Shown here in pieces: positions 44,401-52,944 of a DNA stretch of 64,000 nt; within the stretch, counting starts at the first letter, position 1, and each line of letters begins with the position of its first letter. This DNA comes from Chitinophagaceae bacterium. Its GTDB lineage: Bacteria; Bacteroidota; Bacteroidia; Chitinophagales; Chitinophagaceae. Below the pieces are notes generated by a model that did no database searches, had not been told where the DNA came from, and saw only the letters and a program-made list of their open reading frames with translations. The stretch lies in the NCBI GenBank assembly GCA_016710165.1, contig JADJLJ010000001.1:2108001-2172000 (forward strand). The letters are read 5' to 3'. Both the position numbers and the translations under genes were made by a program.

Positions 44401-44738
44401 TATGGTTGAGTGTTTTCAGTATCATAAATAGTGGCAACGGTATACGAGAATTCATCCGTTGGGGACTGGGCAACCTGCTCGGTTGCCGCACCGGGATTGG
44501 CGGGCCGGTTGAACATCAGCACCGCCAGGTTTATCAAAATGATCATGCACAAGCCTGAAAAGGCAACTACAGGCCTGCCAATGAACCAGCCGGCTTTTTC
44601 CCATACGGATTCAACCTCCCTGTTCATGCGTGCATGTATACGGGTAAGCAGGAATGGCTTAGCCTCCGCACGGCTTACAGCGTCCACACTGGCCAGTGTT
44701 TCGTCAATGAGCTTGTCTATATGTTCTTTCTTATTCAT
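44400..44738 (-). CDS. Small single-pass membrane protein, probable anti-sigma factor
   Basis: 112 residues. A charged cytoplasmic N-terminal region (1-50, with KPFLLTRIHARMN) is followed by one membrane helix (residues ~56-76) and a short periplasmic tail. It has no zinc-type anti-sigma motif (HxxxCxxC), but its place directly after the ECF sigma gene and the size are what one expects of a membrane anti-sigma factor in Bacteroidota. Identity is inferred from position. The 3' end overlaps the next gene by 1 bp. Confidence 0.6.
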   Translation of the reverse strand: MNKKEHIDKLIDETLASVDAVSRAEAKPFLLTRIHARMNREVESVWEKAGWFIGRPVVAFSGLCMIILINLAVLMFNRPANPGAATEQVAQSPTDEFSYTVATIYDTENTQP

Positions 44739-44750
44739 AACGGATCTGTT

Positions 44751-45332
44751 TTATTGTTCCGTGATCTTTTCTTTATAATAATCAGCCAATATCTTCCTCA
44801 AATTCGTTTTTGCCCTTGCGATCAGGGACTCTACCGCATACAGGGTGGTGCTCATTATTTCAGCCACTTCCTGGTAACTCTGCCCCTCCAGCTTGTGCAG
44901 CGTAAAAGCGATCCGTTGCTTATCCGGTATCTGCTTCAGTGCATGGAACAATTCTGCTGCCCGTTCCTTTTTCTCCATCTGCACGCCCGGGTGATTGAAT
45001 TCCGCCGGCTGAAACGGCTCTTTTTCATCATTCCCAAAAAGGCTTTGCACAAAGGCAAAACGCTTTTTCCTTTTCTTCCGTTTCTCATGGTCCAGCGCCT
45101 TACTCACCGTAATGCGGTAAAGCCAGGTGGAAAATTTTGATTCACCTTTAAAAGAACTGACCGACTGGTACACCTGTATAAAAACCTCCTGTGTTATATC
45201 GTCTGCATCCTCCTCATTCTGTACAATGCCCAGTGCCGTATTGTAAACCATATGCTGCCACTCATCCACCAGCTTCTTAAAAGCCGGTTCATCGCCCTGC
45301 TGCAGTTGTGCAATTAATTCCTGTTGATCCAA
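44751..45332 (-). CDS. ECF-type RNA polymerase sigma factor
   Basis: 193 residues with region 2 (residues ~25-95: MVYNTALGIVQNEEDADDITQEVFIQVYQS, FSTWLYRITVSKALD) and region 4 (~125-180: LKQIPDKQRIAFTLHKLEGQSYQEVAEIMSTTLYAVESLIARAKTNLR). No region 3. It directs RNA polymerase to a small regulon, here probably including its own operon. It lies 33 bp downstream of a large outer-membrane barrel gene on the same strand and upstream of the anti-sigma-like and LTXXQ-like genes. Confidence 0.93.
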   Translation of the reverse strand: MDQQELIAQLQQGDEPAFKKLVDEWQHMVYNTALGIVQNEEDADDITQEVFIQVYQSVSSFKGESKFSTWLYRITVSKALDHEKRKKRKKRFAFVQSLFGNDEKEPFQPAEFNHPGVQMEKKERAAELFHALKQIPDKQRIAFTLHKLEGQSYQEVAEIMSTTLYAVESLIARAKTNLRKILADYYKEKITEQ

Positions 45333-45365
45333 AACGTCGCATTTAATTCGCTTCTTTAAAAGTAA

Positions 45366-48242
45366 TTAAAATGGACGAAAGCCTCCTCCCTGTCCACCCA
45401 TCCTGTTCCGGTCGAACCCGGAATTGGTATTGGTTGCAGGGGCCACACCAAAATTCTTCAGGCTGTAGGTGAAGGTGAGCATGAAATACTGCCGCAATAC
45501 CTGGTTCTGCACATCCTGGATGTACGAATCGGTAGCTGTACGGGTGATGCTCTGGTTTTGTTTCAGCAGGTCAAATACCGTAAGCTTCAGTTCTGCCTGT
45601 TGTTTCTTCAGGAATTTTTTCCCGATGCCGGCATTCCACAACCAGTAATTCTGGTTGAATCCCCCGGTTAACCCGCTGTAACTCTGGTTGCTTACATCGT
45701 TCTGGATAAACCATCCTTTCTTATTCAGAAGATTCAATTGCACGCCGGCAGACTGCTGAACATATTTATTATTCAACTGCGGCTGAATTGAATTTTTTAC
45801 ATTATTAAGGTTCACGGAATAACTGACATTGAAATCAATGAATTCACTGATATTACTTGCCACCACCACACCGGCATTGTAGGTGGTTGATTTTGAATTA
45901 TTGCGTACATTATTTATCAAGCCGGGGGTATTGCTGTATGTCAACCCGCCATTCAGGCTCAGGTTTGATTTCATGAACTTAAGGGGCATGGCATACGTTA
46001 AGAATGAACGCAGGCTCCAGAACCCGTCAATATTCACCGGTTTCGACAATTGGGATCCTTTATAAAGGGTAACAGAGCTGTTCAGCACACTGTCCTGCGA
46101 AGCGGTATACGTGGCATTGGTTATGTAATTGCTGTTCTGTTGCAGGAATATATTTGCAAAAAAACTTTTGGCTTTGGCCGTATTGGTATAGGTATACCTT
46201 GCACTGAGGATATTACCCACCTGTTGCTTAAGCTGGGGGTTCCCGGCTGTAATAAACAAGGGGTTGTTGTTATTATACACATCCTGCAACTGCGTTACGG
46301 AAGGCGCATTGGTATTTGCCCGGTAAAATATGCGGATGCTGTTCCGTGCATTTAATTTTTTATTCCACATCAGGTTGGGAAGGATGTTATTGAATGTCTT
46401 GCTTACATTGGCTGTAGTCGGGTAGGTCCTGTCGCTGGTAAGTATGGTGTATTGATAAGACAATCCAACAGAGAACATATTATCCCGGTCACCCACACGA
46501 TAGCTTGTTCCCACATTGTGCCGCGTGGTTACGTTGTCGAATTTGTTTGAAAGGGAATCATCAAATACGGAATATTTTCCACCCACATAATCATACTGAT
46601 AAACCTCCTGGTCTGACCTGCTTTTTGAATACGAAGGAGAATAATTGAACTGTAGCTGTCCCTTTTTTCCAACCGGTTCTGTATAGGCAATATTACCGGA
46701 GAGCTGGTAACCATTCGTTACCAGGCCCGTGTACTGCTGCAGGGAATCACTCAACGTTCCGCTGGGAGTATAATAATTGTTGATGTTCTGAACGTAGGTA
46801 TCTCCATCTTTCCTGTTCAGTGCTGTATTAAAATTCACAGAAATGGTGCGGCCCTTTTTCGCAAACGAGTGACGGAACAAGATGTTGTTGTTAAAGTTAT
46901 AGCCCGATGTTCTCGTGTCGGTATTATTAACGGACCGGCTGATAATATCTGTGGGAGAATAACTGTTAAGGCCGGATATGTCTTTTAGTGATTTGTTGTT
47001 TTGAAAACTCAGGCTCGGCGAGATCATGATGGAATTCCTGTCATTGATCTTATAATTCAGCCGGAAGTTTATGCGGTGATTGAAGTTTTTTGAACTGGAC
47101 AGGGCATTCTCATTATAAAACTGGTTCTTGCCCGACAACTGAAAGTTCTCGGTATTGGATACCTGGTCGTTATTGGTATTGCTGTTGTTGAAGAAATAAC
47201 TTCCGGATACCTCCGCTTTCTTTCCCCAGAGGTCGGAATAATTCAGGCCGAATGAATTTGTTTTGCTTATCCCATTCTGCTGGCCTACCGTAAAATTGTT
47301 GTTGTTTCCGCCAAAATTACCACCACCACCACGGTTACCGCCACCACCACGGTTTCCGCCGCCACCGCTGCTGGTAACCCCCAGCAGGTCCTGCGATGCA
47401 AAATTCTGCTGGTTGATATTATTGGCCAGGCCTACAAAGGTCAGCCGCACATTCTTTTTAAACAGGCTGACATTACCTCCTGCATTGTAAGTGCCTTGCG
47501 TACCGGCACCTGCATATATCCTTCCAAACTGGCCATTACGCATGCCTGATTTGGTTACGATATTGATGGACTTGGTGCTGTTCCCGTCATCAAAACCTGT
47601 GAACTGGGCCTGGTCGCTCAGTTTATCAAATACCTGTATCTTATCAATGATGGATGCCGGCAGGTTTCTTAAAGCGGCTGTGGCATCATCCCCAAAAAAA
47701 TCACGGCCATCAACGGTCACTTTCCGCACCTGGTCGCCACCAGCGGTCACATTCCCATCCTTATCGATGGTTACCCCGGGGAGTTTCTTGATCATATCTT
47801 CTGCATTGGCATCGGGATTAACTTTCAGCTCGCTGGCATTGAATTCAAGGGTATCGCCTTTTTGTGTCACAACCGGCTTCCTGGCTTTCACCACAACACC
47901 TTCCAGTTCTTTGGCCATTTTTGCAAGATTGAACTGGAGGGGTTCTTTATTACTTGCCTGCAGGTTGATGACCTGGGAAACCACATCATACCCGATCATA
48001 CTTGTAAGAAGGCGGTATTTATCAACGGCCAGCCCGGTAAATGAAAAATCCCCTTTTGCATCCGTTAAAACGGTTTTGGGATTCAAGGAATCCTTTTGTG
48101 CGATCAGGGTTACGGTTGCCCCCGGAATGGGTGTTTTGCTGTCTTTGTCCTGCAGTTTGCCCTTAAGGGTCAGGTTCTGGCTATTTGCAGCGAGGGCGCC
48201 CAGGCTGAAAATCAAAAGGAATAATGCTGATCTTAATCTCAT
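45366..48242 (-). CDS. Large outer-membrane beta-barrel protein (OMP_b-brl_3, TonB-receptor-like)
   Basis: 958 residues from the ATG at 48242 (MRLRSALFLL); the upstream starts at 48263 and 48332 lack a better signal peptide. Order: signal peptide (1-21, ...AANSQ), CarboxypepD_reg-like domain (LKGKLQDKDSKTPIPGATVTL), plug-like domain (EDMIKKLPGVTIDKDGNVTAGGDQVRKVTVDGRDFF), a Gly-Asn linker with repeated GGGGNR near residue 300, then the barrel to FGVAPATN...GGFRPF. It is TonB-dependent-receptor-like but of the outer_membrane_beta-barrel_3 class; no SusD partner is present. The ECF sigma gene follows, so envelope sensing is plausible. Confidence 0.87.
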   Translation of the reverse strand: MRLRSALFLLIFSLGALAANSQNLTLKGKLQDKDSKTPIPGATVTLIAQKDSLNPKTVLTDAKGDFSFTGLAVDKYRLLTSMIGYDVVSQVINLQASNKEPLQFNLAKMAKELEGVVVKARKPVVTQKGDTLEFNASELKVNPDANAEDMIKKLPGVTIDKDGNVTAGGDQVRKVTVDGRDFFGDDATAALRNLPASIIDKIQVFDKLSDQAQFTGFDDGNSTKSINIVTKSGMRNGQFGRIYAGAGTQGTYNAGGNVSLFKKNVRLTFVGLANNINQQNFASQDLLGVTSSGGGGNRGGGGNRGGGGNFGGNNNNFTVGQQNGISKTNSFGLNYSDLWGKKAEVSGSYFFNNSNTNNDQVSNTENFQLSGKNQFYNENALSSSKNFNHRINFRLNYKINDRNSIMISPSLSFQNNKSLKDISGLNSYSPTDIISRSVNNTDTRTSGYNFNNNILFRHSFAKKGRTISVNFNTALNRKDGDTYVQNINNYYTPSGTLSDSLQQYTGLVTNGYQLSGNIAYTEPVGKKGQLQFNYSPSYSKSRSDQEVYQYDYVGGKYSVFDDSLSNKFDNVTTRHNVGTSYRVGDRDNMFSVGLSYQYTILTSDRTYPTTANVSKTFNNILPNLMWNKKLNARNSIRIFYRANTNAPSVTQLQDVYNNNNPLFITAGNPQLKQQVGNILSARYTYTNTAKAKSFFANIFLQQNSNYITNATYTASQDSVLNSSVTLYKGSQLSKPVNIDGFWSLRSFLTYAMPLKFMKSNLSLNGGLTYSNTPGLINNVRNNSKSTTYNAGVVVASNISEFIDFNVSYSVNLNNVKNSIQPQLNNKYVQQSAGVQLNLLNKKGWFIQNDVSNQSYSGLTGGFNQNYWLWNAGIGKKFLKKQQAELKLTVFDLLKQNQSITRTATDSYIQDVQNQVLRQYFMLTFTYSLKNFGVAPATNTNSGFDRNRMGGQGGGFRPF

Positions 48243-48439
48243 AATTTTTTGTTGTATGCCCATTAGACGACAGTTTTTGCCCGAACTGGCGGCTGAAACC
48301 GGGCTTTTCGGCCCCGATATTAAGTACGGCACCCATTCCGGATAAATGGTATACGGCAGGGATTAACGGGCACTTCCCGATTAATTAATAAATTGCCTTT
48401 TTAGGGTTAACTTGCACGCCTAAATTTTAAACGACTCAT

Positions 48440-48946
48440 ATGGAATACAGCAAATTGGTATCGGTGACCGGGCTCCCGGGTTTATTTGAACTATTATCCT
48501 CAAAAGCCGACGGGGGTGTGGTGAGGTCACTGGAAGACAAAAGCACAAAATTTGTAAGCAGCCGCGTGCATAATTTTTCCCACCTGGAGAGCATTGAAGT
48601 GTTTACCAGCAAAGACAATGTGAACCTGGTGGATGTTTTCAATGCCATGAAGGGAAGCAAGGCAAAGCTTCCGGCCGATACTGATGCCGCTGCAGTTAAA
48701 AAATACTTTGAAAAGGTTTACCCCGATATGGATTTCAGCCGGGTTTATGCCAGCGATATGAAGAAGATGGTAAAGTGGTTTGGCATCCTGAGCGCAAATA
48801 ATATTGAGATCAAATTATCGGAGAACCCGGCCGATACAGCAGACAATACAGCTGCCGAAAGCAAGCCCAAGGCAGTAGAGACAAAAGCGGCTGCCGTAAA
48901 GAATGCCCCGGCTAAAAAAATAAATGCACCGAGGAAGATGGCATAG
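48440..48946 (+). CDS. DUF5606 domain protein
   Basis: 168 residues. The first ~75 residues are the DUF5606 domain (SKLVSVTGLPGLFELLSSKADGGVVRSLEDKSTKFV, RVHNFSHLESIEVFTS). Residues ~80-125 are a second helical segment (YFEKVYPDMDFSRVYASDMKKMVKWFGIL) and the tail is a low-complexity Ala/Lys/Glu-rich stretch. DUF5606 proteins are typical of Bacteroidota and of unknown function; the tail hints at nucleic-acid or membrane contact but this is inference. Single gene with a terminator at 48992-49028. Confidence 0.88.
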   Translation: MEYSKLVSVTGLPGLFELLSSKADGGVVRSLEDKSTKFVSSRVHNFSHLESIEVFTSKDNVNLVDVFNAMKGSKAKLPADTDAAAVKKYFEKVYPDMDFSRVYASDMKKMVKWFGILSANNIEIKLSENPADTADNTAAESKPKAVETKAAAVKNAPAKKINAPRKMA

Positions 48947-48991
48947 TTTCCCCTGACCCAAAAGGGGAATAAGGCAACAGTTAAATTATTT

Positions 48992-49028
48992 AAAATCCTG
49001 CCGGGCTTAATAACTGTGGCAGGATTTT
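48992..49028 (+). terminator. Rho-independent terminator after the DUF5606 gene
   Basis: AAAATCCTGCC (48992-49002) and GGCAGGATTTT (49018-49028) pair over 11 bp around a 15-nt loop and are followed by AATTTT. Confidence 0.75.
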
Positions 49029-49043
49029 AATTTTAGTTCCAAA

Positions 49044-49071
49044 CTCACGACTCATATCTCACGACTCACGA
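49044..49071. repeat. Heptamer tandem repeat directly before the M3 peptidase start codon
   Basis: Four tandem 7-bp units CTCACGA, CTCATAT, CTCACGA, CTCACGA end 2 nt before the ATG at 49074. This leaves no room for an ordinary ribosome-binding site within the repeat. Slippage could alter leader length. Confidence 0.75.
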
Positions 49072-49073
49072 CC

Positions 49074-50783
49074 ATGTACACCGCAGATATAAAAAAACTC
49101 CCCCGTCATTTTGTTCCCGGGAATTTTACCATCACCAACTGGCAAAGCCTGGAACCCTACTTTAAAGACCTGCTCGAAAGAAAGATCGAAACAAAAGCCG
49201 GACTGGAAAAATGGCTGAAGGACCAGAGCGAACTGGAAGCCGTGGTGAATGAGGATGCCTGCTGGCGGCAGATCAAAATGACCTGTGATACCGAAAACAG
49301 GTCGCTGGAAGAAGCGTTTAATTTTTTCTTCATGGAGATCCAGCCAAAGATCCAGCCTTACTCGGATGCACTGAATAAAAAACTGGTGAACCACCCGCTG
49401 GCAAAAGAACTGGACCCGGAAAAATATTTCACCTACCTGCGTAACATCCGCAAAAGCATTGAACTTTTCCGGGAAGCGAATATCCCTTTGCAGGCAGAGC
49501 TCTCTGTCATGCAGCAGCAATATGGTGTTATTGCAGGCAAAATGACCGTAACCGTTCAGGGGGAAGAATATACCCTGCAACAGGCCGGTAAGTTCTTAGA
49601 AAACCCCGACAGGAAATTAAGAGAAGAAGTATACCGGAAAATAAACGACAGGAGACTTCAGGATAAGAAAGCACTGGATAAATTATTTGACCAGTTGATA
49701 GAAAAAAGGAACCAGGAAGCACTCAATGCCGGGTTTGCCAATTACCGGGATTATCGTTTTAAGGAGCTGGGCCGTTTTGATTATACCAGGGAAGATTGTT
49801 ACCAGTTTCATGAAGCCGTAAAGCAACATGTATTGCCGCTTGTGAATATCATTTACCGGAACAAAAAAGAAAAGCTTGGGATAGCTGTTTTACGGCCCTG
49901 GGATATTGATGCAGAACCGGAAGGGGTTAAACCACTGCATCCTTTTGAAACAGGAGAAGACCTGATCCGGAGGTCGGTTGAATGTTTTACAAAACTTCGT
50001 CCCTTCTTTGGCGACTGCCTTAAAAAGATGCAGGAACTCAGGCACCTTGACCTGGAAAGCAGGAAGGGAAAGGCGCCCGGGGGATATAACTGCCCGCTGG
50101 CCGAAAGCGGCGCCCCCTTTATTTTCATGAATGCCGCCGGGCAGATGCAGGATGTGACCACCATGCTGCATGAAGGCGGCCATGCGATACATTCGTTTCT
50201 TGCCCATCCGCTGGAACTGAATGGTTTTAAGGAATACCCCATGGAGATCGCGGAAGTGGCCAGCATGGCCATGGAACTGATGAGTATGGAGGAATGGGAA
50301 ACATTCTTTACCGGACCGGAAGACCTGAAACGGGCAAAAGAACATCAACTGGAAAGAGTGATCACCATTTTCCCCTGGATCGCCATCATAGATAAATTCC
50401 AGCACTGGGTCTATGAAAATCCTTTGCATACGCATGATCAACGTACTGCCCGGTGGAATGAGATCCTGAAAGAATTCCAGGATGATGTGATCGACTACAG
50501 CGGACTGGAAACATTCCGGAGCAACAGTTGGCAACGCCAGTTGCATTTATTTGAAGTACCCTTTTATTATATAGAATATGGCATCGCCCAGTTAGGCGCC
50601 ATTGGCATGTGGATGCAGTTTAAAGAAAACAAAGAACTGGCATTGGACAATTACTGCAGGGCCCTTGCACTGGGCGGCACCAAAACACTGCCGCAGCTTT
50701 TTGAAACAGCCGGGTTAAACTTTGATTTCAGCCCCGAAAGGATAAAGGTGCTGATGGAGTTTGTAAAAAGCCAGATGAAATAA
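49074..50783 (+). CDS. M3 family oligoendopeptidase
   Basis: 569 residues, an oligoendopeptidase F-like zinc metallopeptidase. The zinc motif is HEGGH in TTMLHEGGHAIHSFLA; the third ligand Glu is in EYPMEIAEVASM. The N-terminal helical half and the C-terminal YYIEYGIAQLGAIGMWMQF are family typical. It is cytoplasmic (no signal peptide) and degrades peptides. The frame converges with the Fur-family gene with a 5-bp gap. Confidence 0.93.
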   Translation: MYTADIKKLPRHFVPGNFTITNWQSLEPYFKDLLERKIETKAGLEKWLKDQSELEAVVNEDACWRQIKMTCDTENRSLEEAFNFFFMEIQPKIQPYSDALNKKLVNHPLAKELDPEKYFTYLRNIRKSIELFREANIPLQAELSVMQQQYGVIAGKMTVTVQGEEYTLQQAGKFLENPDRKLREEVYRKINDRRLQDKKALDKLFDQLIEKRNQEALNAGFANYRDYRFKELGRFDYTREDCYQFHEAVKQHVLPLVNIIYRNKKEKLGIAVLRPWDIDAEPEGVKPLHPFETGEDLIRRSVECFTKLRPFFGDCLKKMQELRHLDLESRKGKAPGGYNCPLAESGAPFIFMNAAGQMQDVTTMLHEGGHAIHSFLAHPLELNGFKEYPMEIAEVASMAMELMSMEEWETFFTGPEDLKRAKEHQLERVITIFPWIAIIDKFQHWVYENPLHTHDQRTARWNEILKEFQDDVIDYSGLETFRSNSWQRQLHLFEVPFYYIEYGIAQLGAIGMWMQFKENKELALDNYCRALALGGTKTLPQLFETAGLNFDFSPERIKVLMEFVKSQMK

Positions 50784-50788
50784 GCCTG

Positions 50789-51202
50789 TTATTTGCACGC
50801 ATCACAGGTACCGCTGATCACCACATCTGTCTGCCGTTGTTTAAACCCTTTGGGCAGTTTTACTTCCGGTATAGTTACATGATCCAGGCAAATGGTCTTG
50901 TCGCAAACATCACAAATGAAATGTACATGGTCATCGTGATGGTGACCTGCTTCGCAATTATCCTTACACAGGGCGTATAGTATGGAGTTGTCGGTAGTAG
51001 GTATGTTATGAATGATGCCTTTCTCCACAAAGGTCTGCAGGGTACGGTAAACAGTGACCCGGTCAAAGGAAGCATCGGTATCTTTCTCTATATCGGCATG
51101 GGCAAGCGCCCCTTCGCTTTTTAAAAAAAGTTCCAGGATTTTTTTGCGGCCGTCCGTCACGCTGAGCTGGTTTCTTTTTAATATGTCCAATAACTGGTCC
51201 AT
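50789..51202 (-). CDS. Fur-family metalloregulator
   Basis: 137 residues. Winged helix (DRVTVYRTLQTFVEKGIIHNI, residues ~48-67) and a metal-rich dimerisation part with AGHHHDDHVHF (His87-89, 92, 94) and two CxxC pairs (Cys97/Cys100, Cys133/Cys136), the latter likely structural zinc. The sensed metal or peroxide cannot be told. It lies 6 bp after the SCO gene on the same strand and close to merC, so it probably regulates that pair. Confidence 0.93.
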   Translation of the reverse strand: MDQLLDILKRNQLSVTDGRKKILELFLKSEGALAHADIEKDTDASFDRVTVYRTLQTFVEKGIIHNIPTTDNSILYALCKDNCEAGHHHDDHVHFICDVCDKTICLDHVTIPEVKLPKGFKQRQTDVVISGTCDACK

Positions 51203-51208
51203 AAAACA

Positions 51209-51961
51209 TTAATTCGGTGTATTGCTGAACCCGTTCATAAACCGTTTGGTCGTTACTTTTTCCTTGAGCAGGCCCTTAATATCAGTTATCATTTTATCTA
51301 CTTCTTCATTATTCAACCCGTCATAAACCATCCCTCTTACCCGGCCCAGTTTATCTACCAGGGCAAAAAACTGGGTATGTATGAACTGGTCCTGTATCTG
51401 GATTGAATCGGGTTTCCCATTGTCGATACCATACGCCTGCCTCGCCATCCTGTAAAGCGCTGTTTTATCTCCTGTAACGAAATGCCAGTTCAGGTTTGTG
51501 GTTTGAACTTTGCTCACGGCGCCCTGCGGGTGACCTGCGGCCGGTTCGTATTCAATTTTATACGATCCATCTTCTTTCTTTACCAATTTACCATTGATCA
51601 TCTTTTCCTCATACGCTTTCAGGAGCGGCACCGAATCGGTTTCCGGCATGCAGGTGTGGGAAAGGATCATAAAACCCGGTTCATCTTTAAAAGCATCATA
51701 CACACGCCGCATGTTTGCATTCATCTTGGGACAGATCCCTTTGCAGGTGGTAAAAAAATATTCAGCCACATATACTTTTTCCTCCGTTTCCCGCTGCGAA
51801 ATGGTTTTACCATCCTGGTTCACAAAGGAAAAATCACCGACATTGCTGTTGCGTACAACCAGGTTTGACTTTGAAAAATCGTAATCCCTGAACAACGCCA
51901 GGTAAAAGCCGCCCAGCAACAAAACGAAAAAGGTCACGTATATCAGCCACTTCTTACTCAT
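51209..51961 (-). CDS. SCO family protein (copper chaperone / thiol-redox type)
   Basis: 250 residues, N-terminal membrane anchor (residues 5-24), then a thioredoxin-like domain. The CxxxC copper/redox motif is Cys73 and Cys77 (TTCKGICPKM) and the distal copper ligand is His160 (LNWHFVTGD). SCO proteins deliver copper to cytochrome c oxidase or act in thiol exchange. No oxidase genes are in the window. Transcribed with the Fur-family gene and divergent from merC. Confidence 0.9.
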   Translation of the reverse strand: MSKKWLIYVTFFVLLLGGFYLALFRDYDFSKSNLVVRNSNVGDFSFVNQDGKTISQRETEEKVYVAEYFFTTCKGICPKMNANMRRVYDAFKDEPGFMILSHTCMPETDSVPLLKAYEEKMINGKLVKKEDGSYKIEYEPAAGHPQGAVSKVQTTNLNWHFVTGDKTALYRMARQAYGIDNGKPDSIQIQDQFIHTQFFALVDKLGRVRGMVYDGLNNEEVDKMITDIKGLLKEKVTTKRFMNGFSNTPN

Positions 51962-51970
51962 GTGAACTCA

Positions 51971-51985
51971 TTTGCAGCAAATTTA
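51971..51985 (-). promoter_or_regulatory. Promoter of the SCO-fur unit with overlapping palindrome
   Basis: On the minus strand TAAATTTG (51978-51985) is an exact TAnnTTTG element, 16 nt before the SCO start codon. The palindrome TTTGCAGCAAA (51971-51981) overlaps its 3' half, a plausible operator. Confidence 0.5.
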
Positions 51986-52025
51986 CAACCCTTTCATTTA
52001 GCACGGCCGTCCTGGATATAATATT

Positions 52026-52040
52026 TGCAACATTATTGCA
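52026..52040. promoter_or_regulatory. Palindrome TGCAA-N5-TTGCA, candidate Fur-family operator
   Basis: Perfect 5-bp arms in the 102-bp gap between the divergent SCO and merC genes. It overlaps the TTTG (52024-52027) that fits the -33 element of the merC promoter, so a bound regulator would block RNA polymerase. Site identity is inference. Confidence 0.45.
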
Positions 52041-52047
52041 TTTTTAT

Positions 52048-52055
52048 TAATTTTG
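52048..52055 (+). promoter_or_regulatory. -7 promoter element TAATTTTG of merC
   Basis: Exact TAnnTTTG, 8 nt before the merC ATG at 52064, with TTTG at 52024-52027 at the right distance (20 nt) for the -33 element. This is the most complete promoter seen in the window. Confidence 0.65.
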
Positions 52056-52063
52056 CCCTTCAT

Positions 52064-52453
52064 ATGAATATTAAACTGAACTGGGATGCCATGGGAATTG
52101 CCACGTCCGTTGCCTGTGCCATTCACTGTGCTTTACTGCCGGTACTGATGTCAACACTGCCTGTGTTCGGCATCAACATCATCCACAATATATTTTTTGA
52201 GTGGGGCATGATCATCCTGGCATTTGCAGTTGGCTCCTACTCGCTTTTTCATGGTTTTATCAAACACCACCGCTCCTTGTTACCGGTTTTGATCTTTACG
52301 AACGGTTTTATTTTCCTGGTACTTAAACAGTTCTTAACCCGGCTTGAAATTCCCTTTCTGCTGATCGCCGTTGTTTTTATCATCAGTGCTCATTTTTACA
52401 ATTACCGTTTGTGCCACCGGAGCAAATGTACTTCCCCGCACCATAAGCACTAA
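52064..52453 (+). CDS. MerC-domain membrane protein
   Basis: 129 residues from the ATG at 52064. Four membrane helices; the first contains the CxxxC pair Cys18/Cys22 (VACAIHCALLPV). The C-terminal tail is rich in Cys and His (CHRSKCTSPHHKH). MerC was described as a mercury transporter; in genomes without other mer genes, as here, it is thought to handle other metals, perhaps zinc or copper. Its neighbours (Fur-family regulator, SCO) support a metal link. Confidence 0.87.
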   Translation: MNIKLNWDAMGIATSVACAIHCALLPVLMSTLPVFGINIIHNIFFEWGMIILAFAVGSYSLFHGFIKHHRSLLPVLIFTNGFIFLVLKQFLTRLEIPFLLIAVVFIISAHFYNYRLCHRSKCTSPHHKH

Positions 52454-52514
52454 GGGCTGCCGGTTTATTCATTCATTGCCGATTCTTTATATTTATGATT
52501 CAATCTGACTAATT

Positions 52515-52913
52515 ATGAAGAAGTTTTCCCTGCTTTTCATCATGCTGTTTTACTTATTCAATATTTCATCCGCCCAATCACCGGACGAAACCATTATCCG
52601 CTCTGAAATTGAAAAGCAGCGCCTGGCCTGGAATAAAGGAGATATTGAAAGCTTTATGGGGACGTACTGGCAAAATGATTCCTTAATGTTCATCGGCAAA
52701 AGCGGGGTTACCTATGGCTGGCAAAACACCCTTAACAATTATAAAAGAGGCTATCCCGATACGGCTGCCATGGGCAAACTGGACTTTGATATACTGCAGG
52801 TAAAACCGCTTTCTGACACATACTTTTTCGTGGTGGGCAAATGGCACCTCACCCGGAGTATAGGTAATGCCGGCGGACACTTCACGTTGCTCTTCAGAAA
52901 GATGGAAGAATAA
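52515..52913 (+). CDS. Exported NTF2/DUF4440-like protein with a 3' frameshift
   Basis: The frame gives 132 residues ending ...LLFRKMEE at a TAA (52911-52913). Signal peptide 1-20 (...NISSAQ), then a DUF4440-type NTF2-like fold (AWNKGDIESFMGTYWQNDSLMFIGKSG, TYFVVGKWHLTRS). Reading one base out of frame after the GAAGAAT stretch (52905-52911) gives N-K-W-V-I-V-A-D-H-S-S and a stop at 52944, the usual ending of this family, directly abutting the next convergent gene. So one base is probably extra here. Function unknown. Confidence 0.8.
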   Translation: MKKFSLLFIMLFYLFNISSAQSPDETIIRSEIEKQRLAWNKGDIESFMGTYWQNDSLMFIGKSGVTYGWQNTLNNYKRGYPDTAAMGKLDFDILQVKPLSDTYFFVVGKWHLTRSIGNAGGHFTLLFRKMEE

Positions 52914-52944
52914 ATGGGTGATCGTGGCCGACCACAGCAGCTGA

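Noticed and set aside
49890..50546. 218-codon minus-strand open frame inside the M3 peptidase gene
   Set aside because: It is antisense to the conserved zinc motif region and shows no family features.
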